Translations under genes and position numbers: made by a program | Shown here: positions 33,205-40,697 of the stretch, piece after piece | Layout: every line of letters starts with the position of its first letter | Numbering within the stretch: position 1 is the first letter of the stretch | Assembly: GCF_001425175.1 (NCBI RefSeq) | Contig: NZ_LMDV01000011.1 | Span: forward strand, 77,245-141,244 | DNA: 64,000 nucleotides | Reading direction: 5' to 3' | From: Nocardioides sp. Root1257 | GTDB lineage: Bacteria > Actinomycetota > Actinomycetes > Propionibacteriales > Nocardioidaceae | Notes under the pieces: model-generated | Database searches by the model: none | Seen by the model: only the letters and a program-made list of their open reading frames with translations | Told to the model about the DNA's origin: nothing

Positions 33205-34985
33205 CAGTTGATCGCCACCGTCGCGCCCTTGACCGTCAGCGGTCCGGTGGCCTCGACCGACCCCAGGGCCCCGGCCTTGAGGTTGAGGTTGGCGGTCGAC
33301 TCGGCCTTGACGTTGACGCCCTTGATCGCGACGTCACCGGCGGCGGCCTCGATCTTCACCGCCCCCTGCGTTGCCTTGATGGTCACGTTCTTCCCCTGGA
33401 TGGTCACGTCGCCGCTGTCGGTGAGGGTGATGGTCGCGTCGCCGTTGGTGATCTTGATCGGCTTGTTCGCGGTCTTCATCTCGATGGTGTCCTCGCCGAC
33501 CCGGAGCAGGTGGCCGTTCGAGGTCTTGAGCAGGATGTGCTTCTTGTCGTCCGAGGTGCCGTCGGCGAGCTCGATGAGGTGTCCGACGCGGGAGTTGATC
33601 CGGCGGTAGTTCACGGCGCCGGACTCGACGTTGTCGCTGGTCGGCAGGCCGTTCTTGTCGCTGAAGAGGCCGCCGAGGACGACCGGGCGGCGGGTGTCGC
33701 CCTGCTCGAAGCCGACCAGCACCTCGTCCTTCACCTCGGGCTGGAAGACGACGCCGCGCTTGGGGCCGCCGCCGAGCGTGACGACCCGGGCCCACTCCGA
33801 CTCGATGTCGCCGCTGATGGTCGGGAACTTCACCTTCACCCGGCCCAGCTTGCCCTCGCTGTCGTCGATGTTGGTGACGACGCCGACCAGGAGGCCGTCG
33901 ATCGTCGACCCGGCGGTGTCCGGTGCGCCGGAGAGCAGGTCGACGAGCCCCTCGGGGCGCAGCGGCCCGGCCGTGAAGTGGGTCAGGAAGCCGTCCCTGC
34001 CGTCGAACACGTGCTGCACGCGGGTGACCAGGAACTTGCCCGACGACGGGCCGGCGTTGGCCACCTCGACCTTCGTGAACGGCCGGATGGAGCTGTTGAC
34101 GTAGCACGTGCCACGAGTCGTCACGGCCGCCGCCGTCGACTCCGCGAGGATCGTCTCGCTGACCAGCTTCGCCTCGTCGGCGGTCAGCGGCGAGGCGCCG
34201 GACACCTTGAGCCCGGCCCCGGACGCCGCCGCACGACCCGGGTACTTCGCGACCAGGTCGGCCTCGGCGCTGGCGGTGTCGGAGGCGACGTTGGCGACCG
34301 CGGCCTGCTGGGCCTCGTCCCAGCCCGTGACCGTTACCTTCCCGGGGTGCAGGCCGGAGGCGCGGGTCGACAGCCGCATCAGGTCCTCACCCAGGGTGAC
34401 CTTGGCGGCGGCGCTGCCGGGGGCGGCCGAGATCTTCTTGACGTTGAGCTTGCCGAAGTCGACCCACCAGACCATGCCGCAGCGCGCGACGATCCAGTTC
34501 AGGTAGTTGAGGTTGGAGCCGGTCTGCAGCAGGTAGGGGTGGGTGGCGGTCGTGGCGTCGATCGAGCTCGTCAGGCCGGTTCCGGAGACCATCTTGGTGA
34601 TGACGTCGGAATAGCTGGAGTTCAGGAACGCGGTGTTCTGGGTGTTCTCGCCGAGCTTGTAGGAGGCGTCGTCGACCGTGACGGTCAGCATGGTCATGCC
34701 GCGCAGACCGTCGTAGTCGAGGCTGACCCCGGTCACGAGCCCCTTGAAGAGGTCCTTGTCGCTGCCGCTCTCGATGGTTCCGAGGACCACCTCGGTCCCG
34801 AGCCCGAACTTCGACGAGAGGCTCGCGTCGTGGGCGGACTGGACGAAGCGCAGCGTCGACCGGCCGACCAGGTTGAGGCCGAGGTCGATGTCCATGTGCG
34901 TCAGCGCGCCGTACTGCGCCGCGGTGAGCGCCGTACCCCCGGCCTTGATCGAGGGGCTGATCAGCGCCATGGCCTGTGCCGTCAC
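33204..34985 (-). CDS. VgrG-like central spike (Afp8-like)
   Basis: A 593-residue spike protein. Residues ~1-360 resemble the phage late-control D/gp27 hub (YKLGENTQNTAFLNSSYSDVITKM, WIVARCGMVWWVDFGKL). Residues ~370-460 are a gp5-like OB fold (LGRVKVKFPTISGDIESEWARVVT). The C-terminal ~100 residues are a regular beta-helix needle built from short alternating Val/Ile/Lys repeats (GDVTIQGKNVTIKATQGAVKIEAAAGD). It forms the trimeric spike under the PAAR-like tip. No C-terminal toxin domain is fused. Confidence 0.92.
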   Translation of the reverse strand: MTAQAMALISPSIKAGGTALTAAQYGALTHMDIDLGLNLVGRSTLRFVQSAHDASLSSKFGLGTEVVLGTIESGSDKDLFKGLVTGVSLDYDGLRGMTMLTVTVDDASYKLGENTQNTAFLNSSYSDVITKMVSGTGLTSSIDATTATHPYLLQTGSNLNYLNWIVARCGMVWWVDFGKLNVKKISAAPGSAAAKVTLGEDLMRLSTRASGLHPGKVTVTGWDEAQQAAVANVASDTASAEADLVAKYPGRAAASGAGLKVSGASPLTADEAKLVSETILAESTAAAVTTRGTCYVNSSIRPFTKVEVANAGPSSGKFLVTRVQHVFDGRDGFLTHFTAGPLRPEGLVDLLSGAPDTAGSTIDGLLVGVVTNIDDSEGKLGRVKVKFPTISGDIESEWARVVTLGGGPKRGVVFQPEVKDEVLVGFEQGDTRRPVVLGGLFSDKNGLPTSDNVESGAVNYRRINSRVGHLIELADGTSDDKKHILLKTSNGHLLRVGEDTIEMKTANKPIKITNGDATITLTDSGDVTIQGKNVTIKATQGAVKIEAAAGDVAIKGVNVKAESTANLNLKAGALGSVEATGPLTVKGATVAIN

Positions 34986-34986
34986 G

Positions 34987-35649
34987 TCAGGACCCTTCCA
35001 GGCGCGGCACGGTCAGCATCGTCCCCGGGCGCACCGCCAGCGGGTCCTCGAGGCCGTTCGCGGACGCGAGCAGGCGCCACCGGGTCGAGTCGCCGTAGTA
35101 GCGGGCACTGATCCGGTCGAGCGTCTCGCCCGGCTGCACGCGGTGCACGCGGTGCGGCTTCGGGGTGCCGGAGGTGGGGTTCTGGGCACCGAACGCCTGC
35201 GACTTCTCGTACTGCCGCAGCTCCAGCTCCATGTTGGCGCGCAGCGGCACGCCGGCCGAGGAGAAGTAGGTGAAGCTCAGCCGCAGCCCCTCGATCACGG
35301 CCTTGAACGAGTGCAGGTCGCCCCAGTGGAACGTGACGGTCGGTGGCCGCACGTTGCTGGTCGCCTCGTCGGCGCCCGGCAGCGACGGGTCGACGTCCAT
35401 CAGGTCGACGATCTTCCCGGTGTGCGCGGTGACCGCGGTGCCGTCCTTGGTGGTGTCGAAGACGAGGTCGACCTTGAGCCAGCCGGAGGTGGCGCCGGCG
35501 TACCGCAGCGTCGGGACGCCCTGGCCGGGCATCGGGTTGGACACCCAGTTGTTGCGGCGGCCGACGGTGACGGTCTCGGGGTTGTAAAGGCAGGGGACCT
35601 TGTCGTTGGAGCCCTCGATCTCGAGGAACGCCTTCTCGAGCTCGGCCAT
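34987..35649 (-). CDS. LysM-containing tube/baseplate adaptor (Afp7-like)
   Basis: A 220-residue protein with a gp53-like N-terminal domain (EKAFLEIEGSNDKVPCLYNPETVTVGRR) and a C-terminal LysM module (HRVQPGETLDRISARYYGDSTRWRLLASANG). In Afp and PVC this protein sits between tube and spike. The start is the ATG at 35649, which shares its last base with the stop of the upstream disordered-protein gene; the open frame continues upstream only as shadow sequence. The stop is one base past the start codon of the spike gene. Confidence 0.9.
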   Translation of the reverse strand: MAELEKAFLEIEGSNDKVPCLYNPETVTVGRRNNWVSNPMPGQGVPTLRYAGATSGWLKVDLVFDTTKDGTAVTAHTGKIVDLMDVDPSLPGADEATSNVRPPTVTFHWGDLHSFKAVIEGLRLSFTYFSSAGVPLRANMELELRQYEKSQAFGAQNPTSGTPKPHRVHRVQPGETLDRISARYYGDSTRWRLLASANGLEDPLAVRPGTMLTVPRLEGS

Positions 35650-38600
35650 CAGAAGCCACCTCGACCCTGGCGGCGCCCGCGTCGCTCGAGCTCCTCGAGC
35701 ACGCGGCGCTCGAGACGCTCGACGACCTGGTCGACGATGCTCTCCGAGATCTCGCCGACGGAGTCGGAGGACATGTCGGCGCTCGAGCCGGACGAGCCGT
35801 AGTGACGACGGATGACCGGCTGCGCGGACGATCCGGGCTGGGCGGGCGCAGACATGGAGGAGCCTCCTGGTGGGGAGTAGCGGCGGACGAGCGGTGCGTC
35901 CGGTGTCGCGAAGAGGTGGGCGGTCGAGTCGACCAGCGAGCTGCCGGACCCGGCGGTCGTGCTGCGGCGTACGGGCGGCTCGCCGTGGGGTGCGGGGACC
36001 GGCAGGTTGCCGGTGCGGGCGACCTCGGGCACCGGGGGCGGCGCGGGCTGGGCGGGCGCCAGGCTGATCCGGGGCGGGGCGACCGTCATCCGGCGTGCGT
36101 CGGCGGCGGGACGGCGTCCGGCGGGGGCCGAGGCCGAGCCGGGCCCGGCCGGGAACGCAGCGGGCGGGTGCGCGGCGGGCTGACCGGAGCGCGCCACGGG
36201 GGCGTCCGACCAGGGCTGCCAGGTGCGTCGGACGGGAGTGGCCGGCGCTCCGGGAGCTGTCGCGGTGGAGGCGGCCGCGAGGCCGCCCGCGAACGCGGCG
36301 GCGAACCGGCCGCCGGGGGTTCCGGCGCGAGCGGTCGCAGCTGGTGTGGCCGCGGCCGAGCCTGAGCCGGACGCAGCCGCCCCGACGGTGACGGGGGAGC
36401 CGGGGGTGCCGGGTGAGCCGGTGGACCGGGTGGCGGGTGCTCCGTGCGGCGTGACCGCTCGTCGCCAGAGCCGGGACTCGCCCTCGACGGCGGCGGCCGG
36501 TGCGGCGACCGGGCTGCCCGCCGGACGGATCGTCTGCGGGCTGCCGAACCCGGTGGCGAGGGTGCGGGTGGCGTCGGTCCCGTGCGCGGTGGCCCGCCGG
36601 ATCGTCATCAGCTCCGGCATCCCGAGCCGGGCGCCGGCGATGCCGGGCGTCGCGACGTGGGAGCCGATCCGGCTGACGGGGTAGGTCGAGCGGTGCACCT
36701 CGGCCGCGGCGGGCGTCGGTGCCGATGCCGATGCCGCCGCTGCCCCTGCGGGGCTGGTGGTCGAGCGTGCCGCCGGTGCGCTCGTCTCGGGCGTGCTGGT
36801 GGCCGCGGGCGCGTCGGTGGCCGCGCTGCCGGTCGCGGAGAGCCGACGGATCGGCTGCGCCGCGGGGGGTGTCGCCCCGGTCGAGGGCGTCGCCCGCGGG
36901 GTGCTCGTCATCGGGGTGCTCGTCGTAGGGGTGTTCGCGCCGGCGGGGTCGTTCGCGAGGCGTACGACGGGCGCCGGCACCGACGTACGGACGTCCGTCG
37001 CGGGCCGGACCTCGGTCGCGCGGCGCCACAGGCGCGGCAACCGACGCAGGGTCGGCGCGGGCTCGGCCGCCGGGTCCGTCGTGGTGCCCGTCGCTGGGTT
37101 GGTGCCGGGCGCCCGTGGGTGGGCGACCGAGCCACTCGAGGCGACGGGAGAGGTTGGCTGCGCACCGTCAGCTGCGGCAGGTGCGGCCGGGTCGGACGCG
37201 GTGACCGGGGCGGTCCCGACCCCGGACGGCAGCCGGCGCACGACCGGCTCGGTGCCCCGGGCCGCCGGAGCAGCGGGTGACGACGGCGCAGCGGGCGGGA
37301 CGGTGCCGGGGGAGGTGGTCGTCGGCGAGGTGGCAGCGGGTGAGGTGGTGCGGGAGGCGACTGGCACGGAGGCAGAGGCGGAAGCAGTCGCGAGAGCGGC
37401 GACCGGAGCGGAGGCGACGCTCGCGCGAGCGGCGCCGAGGGTGCCGGCCTGCCCGCGGGCGTCGGCCGCCTGGCGCATCACCAGGCTGCCGGCCGACCAG
37501 GCGTGCCGGCGCACGGTCGCGGGGGCGTCGACGCCGCCCGCGATCAGGCCGGGTCCGGCCGCGGCCACCGTCTCCGGACCGCGCACCCCCGACTCGAGAC
37601 TGGCCGTCGACCCGGTCGGACGCGCCCGCTCGGGCACCGCCAGCCGGGAGACGACGCTCGCCAGTCCCACGGGCGCCGAGGCGGCGGCGGGTGCGGACGC
37701 CGAGCCCGGTGCCGCGGTCGTCGTGGTGGCGGTCGCCGTCGCCGAGGTGCCGGCCGGGGCGGCGCCGGGAGCCGCCGGGCCGTGCCCGATCGGGGTCCGT
37801 CGGACCAGACCGTCGAACCGCGACTGCTGCGACCGCAGCTGCCAGGACGGCCGGGCGACCCGACGCAGGGTCGGCGCGGCCGGCGGTGCGCCAGCAACCG
37901 AATCAGGCACGGACGTCGCAGGAACGGTTGCGGTGCCACCGCTACCCGGCGCGGACGGGCTGCTCGAGGAGCTGCTCAACGGGGCCGGCGGTGCGCTGGC
38001 AACCGAACCGGATCCGGAGACCGCAGGAACGGTTGCTGAGCCACCGCTGCCCGGCGCGGACTGGCTGCTCCAGGAGCTGTTCGACGGGGCCGGCGGTGCG
38101 CTGGCAACCGAACCGGATCCGGAGACCGCAGGAACGGTTGCTGGGCCACCGCCGCCCGGCGTCGACGCCGTCGCGGAGGGGCTGGGGGGTGCTGTCGGGG
38201 GCTCCGATGCGGAGGGGGTCGGCGGCGTGGCCGTGGCGCTCTGGCGCGGCGTACGCGTGGTCGCGCGTCGGGCGACCGCCGGCTGCGCCTGCCTCGCCTG
38301 CTGGGCGGCCGCCTGCTGGGTCGCGGCGGCCTGCTGCGCGCCCCGGGCCGCGAGCCCGGCGTTGAGCTTGGTCCGGTCGTTCTGGGTGAGCATCGGGCCG
38401 ACGGCGGTGACCTCGTCGAGACGGCGGATCCGGGCGACCTCGCCGCGCAGCCCGCCGAGGATGCCGCCGGGGGTCCAGCTGGACTCGTCGGGCACCTCGC
38501 GGGCCGCACGGGGCAGACCGCGCTCGGGCAGGCGACGGATGGCGACCGGTCGGGCCGGGGCGAGCCACGCAGGCGTCGTCGCGTCCGGGGAGCCGAGCGT

Positions 38601-38963
38601 CGCAGGGACGGCGGAGTCGGCCGTCGCCGCGTCGGTCGTACGGCGCCGCACGGGTGCCGCCTCGGCGGTCGGGGCGGGCGCCTCGGTCGCGGGCTCGGTG
38701 TGCACGGGGGTCCACCACCGTGGCGGGGCCGAGCTACCGGCGAGGCCTCCGGGACCCGGCCCGATCAGCGCACGGCGCACGTCGATCGGTCGTGACGTCG
38801 CCGCCGCGAAACGCGACACGGACGACGCGAGGCTGCCGATCCGGCTCGGCAGCGGCTGGCCGAGGGGCGGACCGGGCAGCCGCATCCGGCGTACGACGTC
38901 TCGTCCCAGCCGCAGGTCGGGTGCGGCGAGGGTCTCCGCGGACGCAGGGGACGTGGTCGTCAT
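35649..38963 (-). CDS. Large intrinsically disordered Ala/Pro/Ser/Thr-rich protein of the eCIS operon
   Basis: A 1104-residue low-complexity protein. The ATG at 38963 overlaps the upstream tube-protein stop (ATGA); the frame upstream is shadow. Almost the whole length is Ala/Thr/Pro/Ser/Gly with no predicted fold, punctuated by short basic motifs of the form hydrophobic-Arg-Arg (IRRLPERG, VVRRLPSG, PIRRLSATG, MTIRRATAHG, PVRRTWQPW, PLVRRYSPPG, PVIRRHYGS). Three 35-residue tandem repeats lie near residues 260-360. The only ordered-looking part is the C-terminal ~45 residues, an amphipathic helix (ISESIVDQVVERLERRVLEELERRG). It has no counterpart in the Afp set. It could be a scaffold, cargo carrier or lumen-filling protein; a classical helical tape measure is unlikely. 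Confidence 0.8.
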   Translation of the reverse strand: MTTTSPASAETLAAPDLRLGRDVVRRMRLPGPPLGQPLPSRIGSLASSVSRFAAATSRPIDVRRALIGPGPGGLAGSSAPPRWWTPVHTEPATEAPAPTAEAAPVRRRTTDAATADSAVPATLGSPDATTPAWLAPARPVAIRRLPERGLPRAAREVPDESSWTPGGILGGLRGEVARIRRLDEVTAVGPMLTQNDRTKLNAGLAARGAQQAAATQQAAAQQARQAQPAVARRATTRTPRQSATATPPTPSASEPPTAPPSPSATASTPGGGGPATVPAVSGSGSVASAPPAPSNSSWSSQSAPGSGGSATVPAVSGSGSVASAPPAPLSSSSSSPSAPGSGGTATVPATSVPDSVAGAPPAAPTLRRVARPSWQLRSQQSRFDGLVRRTPIGHGPAAPGAAPAGTSATATATTTTAAPGSASAPAAASAPVGLASVVSRLAVPERARPTGSTASLESGVRGPETVAAAGPGLIAGGVDAPATVRRHAWSAGSLVMRQAADARGQAGTLGAARASVASAPVAALATASASASVPVASRTTSPAATSPTTTSPGTVPPAAPSSPAAPAARGTEPVVRRLPSGVGTAPVTASDPAAPAAADGAQPTSPVASSGSVAHPRAPGTNPATGTTTDPAAEPAPTLRRLPRLWRRATEVRPATDVRTSVPAPVVRLANDPAGANTPTTSTPMTSTPRATPSTGATPPAAQPIRRLSATGSAATDAPAATSTPETSAPAARSTTSPAGAAAASASAPTPAAAEVHRSTYPVSRIGSHVATPGIAGARLGMPELMTIRRATAHGTDATRTLATGFGSPQTIRPAGSPVAAPAAAVEGESRLWRRAVTPHGAPATRSTGSPGTPGSPVTVGAAASGSGSAAATPAATARAGTPGGRFAAAFAGGLAAASTATAPGAPATPVRRTWQPWSDAPVARSGQPAAHPPAAFPAGPGSASAPAGRRPAADARRMTVAPPRISLAPAQPAPPPVPEVARTGNLPVPAPHGEPPVRRSTTAGSGSSLVDSTAHLFATPDAPLVRRYSPPGGSSMSAPAQPGSSAQPVIRRHYGSSGSSADMSSDSVGEISESIVDQVVERLERRVLEELERRGRRQGRGGF
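37876..38190 (-). repeat. 105-bp (35-residue) tandem repeat, three copies
   Basis: Units 37876-37980, 37981-38085 and 38086-38190 (outer copies diverged) encode versions of the motif PGSGGSATVPAVSGSGSVASAPPAP plus a Ser-rich tail. Long blocks of the two right-hand copies are identical at the base level, including a run of about 60 bases, indicating recent duplication inside the disordered protein. Confidence 0.85.
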
Positions 38964-39442
38964 GACGCCTGCGTGACCGCCCGGAAGCCGTGGTGGGCGA
39001 CCTCGAGCTCCTCCTCGAGCGGGTCGCGGCTCTCGACCGAGAAGTCGGGCCCCTTCCACCGCACCGGGAAGACGTCGATGAACTCCCAGGATCGGAGCCG
39101 CTCGCCGACGGGGTCGATCACGGTGACGGCACCGGTCGACCGGGTGAGCTTGTTGTCGCTGCTCGCGAAGCCCTCACCCGAGGTCTTGTTGAACCAGTCG
39201 AAGAGCGCGTTGCCGTTGGTGACGCCGCGGCGGAAGACCAGGTTGGGCCAGGTCATCCGGCCGGGCAGCTGGTGGACGAAGCCGTTCTGGCCGCCCTCGC
39301 GGACCTCGTCGACCTGCACCGAGACGTTGAGGCCGGTGACCTCCTTGAAGACGCCGAGCTCGACGCCGTCCAGCTCGAAGAGGAACCGGTTGGCGATGGG
39401 CAGGTCGCCCCCGAGGGGCGTAGTGATGTCACTGCTGCCCAT
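38960..39442 (-). CDS. Second tube-type phage tail protein (gp19/Afp5-like)
   Basis: A 160-residue tail-tube-fold protein (162 if the GTG at 39448 is used). Landmarks are NRFLFELDGVELGVFKEVTGL, MTWPNLVFRRGVTNGNALFDWF and WEFIDVFPVRWKGPDFSVES. It is paralogous to the main tube protein at 40171-40644 and probably forms the tube ring that joins tube to spike, as Afp5 does. Its stop overlaps the start of the large disordered-protein gene. Confidence 0.88.
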   Translation of the reverse strand: MGSSDITTPLGGDLPIANRFLFELDGVELGVFKEVTGLNVSVQVDEVREGGQNGFVHQLPGRMTWPNLVFRRGVTNGNALFDWFNKTSGEGFASSDNKLTRSTGAVTVIDPVGERLRSWEFIDVFPVRWKGPDFSVESRDPLEEELEVAHHGFRAVTQAS

Positions 39443-39608
39443 ATTCACGCACCGCCTGCCAGGCTCGATCGTTCAGCGAGACCACCGCCCGCACCATGCG
39501 CACCCGGTCCATGTGCTCGAGGTCGAGCAGCTCGTCGAGGCGCCAGTGCAGGTGGTACGCGAGAAACGCTATCTCCTGCCACAGGGCTTCCGTGGGGTAA
39601 CGCATCAT
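39429..39608 (-). CDS. DUF6760-type 59-residue eCIS protein
   Basis: A short gene reading MMRYPTEALWQEIAFLAYHL from the ATG at 39608, followed by WRLDELLDLEHMDRVRMVR and ending YGQQ. It matches the small proteins found just before the second tube gene in eCIS and some phage clusters (Afp6 position). Two adjacent ATG codons (39608 and 39605) are possible starts. Its stop lies within the start region of the next gene (overlap of 14 bases or more), fitting translational coupling. It is too small for routine gene lists but clearly protein-coding in composition. Function unknown, probably assembly. Confidence 0.82.
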   Translation of the reverse strand: MMRYPTEALWQEIAFLAYHLHWRLDELLDLEHMDRVRMVRAVVSLNDRAWQAVREYGQQ

Positions 39609-39649
39609 TGCGTCGTCACCTCAGCTCACCGGGCCGTTCACGGGGCCCA

Positions 39650-40156
39650 TCACTGGGCCTTGCGCGGGATCTCCTCGACCGCTCGACGCAGGTTCGGTCG
39701 CGGACCCGGATCCGTCGAGGCAGCAGACGCGGCCGGCTCGGCCGCCGCGCCCGACTCCGGGTCCGCCGTATCGGCGGTCGGAGCGGGAGCGGCGGCGGAG
39801 CCGACGCCGAGGAGCGAGGACGACGCCTGGGCGTTGACCAGCGCGTCGTACTCCTCCTGGCTGCCGAAGTTGATCACCCCGTAGAAGTCCTGGAGGAACG
39901 CCAGGTCGACCGCGAACAGGCCCTCGATGTCGAACGAGGTGACCAGGTCGAGGCTGCCGAGCTCCTCCACGACCCGCGTCAGCACCAGGATGGTGAGACG
40001 CGGGTCGTCGGGGCCTTGCACTGTCGGGTCGCGCAGCGGCTCGAGCTCGTCGCGGGCTGTCGCCAGCCGCATCGTGCCCGTCTTGTGCAGACGACCCTGC
40101 CCGTCCACGTAGCCACGCGGAAGGGTGAATTCGTACGACGTACGCAGAGAGCTCAC
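39650..40156 (-). CDS. eCIS tail assembly-type protein
   Basis: A 168-residue protein between the main tube gene and the DUF6760 gene. The first ~110 residues form a compact domain resembling phage tail assembly chaperone-like proteins of contractile systems (YEFTLPRGYVDGQGRLHKTG, LVLTRVVEELGSLDLVTSFDIEGLFAVDLAFLQDFYGVINFG). The last ~55 residues are Ala/Pro-rich and disordered, ending with an LRR-x-x-EEIPR stretch. No enzymatic motif. The position and first 20 residues are typical for actinobacterial and cyanobacterial eCIS loci. Confidence 0.78.
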   Translation of the reverse strand: MSSLRTSYEFTLPRGYVDGQGRLHKTGTMRLATARDELEPLRDPTVQGPDDPRLTILVLTRVVEELGSLDLVTSFDIEGLFAVDLAFLQDFYGVINFGSQEEYDALVNAQASSSLLGVGSAAAPAPTADTADPESGAAAEPAASAASTDPGPRPNLRRAVEEIPRKAQ

Positions 40157-40170
40157 GCTCCTACTTTGCC

Positions 40171-40644
40171 CTACTTGACGCGGTCGAGGCGCTCAATCAC
40201 CAGAGTGATCGTCTCCTTGACGGCCTCGCTGGACTCCGTGCTCACGGCGTCGGTCGCGATCTTGCTCGGCCAGCCCTTGAGGAAGTTGAAGCGGCCGATC
40301 TCCACGAACGAGGTGTCGTAGAGGACGATCGAGCCGTTCTTGCGGGCGCTGGCCCGGTCCATCGTGAGGCCCTTGTCGCGGATCGCGATGAACCACTTCC
40401 AGATCGGGTCGGCCATGGCGTCCGAGGGCGCCATCCGGGTGATGGTCAGGTCCGGTGCCTTCTGCGTGTTGCCGCGGGTCTTGACCACCTGCATGCGACC
40501 CGTGGGGCCGTTCTGCTGGATGGTGACGACGTCGTGCTCGACGTCGAGGCCCGAGACGCCGGACAGGATGATGTTCTCGCCGTCGATCTCCAGGTAGAAG
40601 TTCTGGGCGACGATCGGGTCGGTTGAGATGAGGTCGTTGGGCAT
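40171..40644 (-). CDS. Main tail tube protein (gp19/Afp1-like)
   Basis: A 157-residue inner tube protein: AQNFYLEIDGENIILSGVSGLDVEHDVV, KTRGNTQKAPDLTITRM, WKWFIAIRDKGL and FNFLKGWPSKIA are characteristic. It would stack as hexamers to form the rigid tube ejected on sheath contraction. It lies 53 bases downstream of the sheath gene, the usual order. Confidence 0.93.
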   Translation of the reverse strand: MPNDLISTDPIVAQNFYLEIDGENIILSGVSGLDVEHDVVTIQQNGPTGRMQVVKTRGNTQKAPDLTITRMAPSDAMADPIWKWFIAIRDKGLTMDRASARKNGSIVLYDTSFVEIGRFNFLKGWPSKIATDAVSTESSEAVKETITLVIERLDRVK

Positions 40645-40697
40645 GACTGGGGACTCCGGTCTCTAGTGCGTGCTAGTGGGTTGACGGGGTCCCGGCG

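Noticed and set aside
35649..38963. Classical helical tape-measure protein
   Set aside because: The sequence is Pro/Ala/Thr/Ser-rich and disordered without long amphipathic helices or the hydrophobic segments usual in tape measures.
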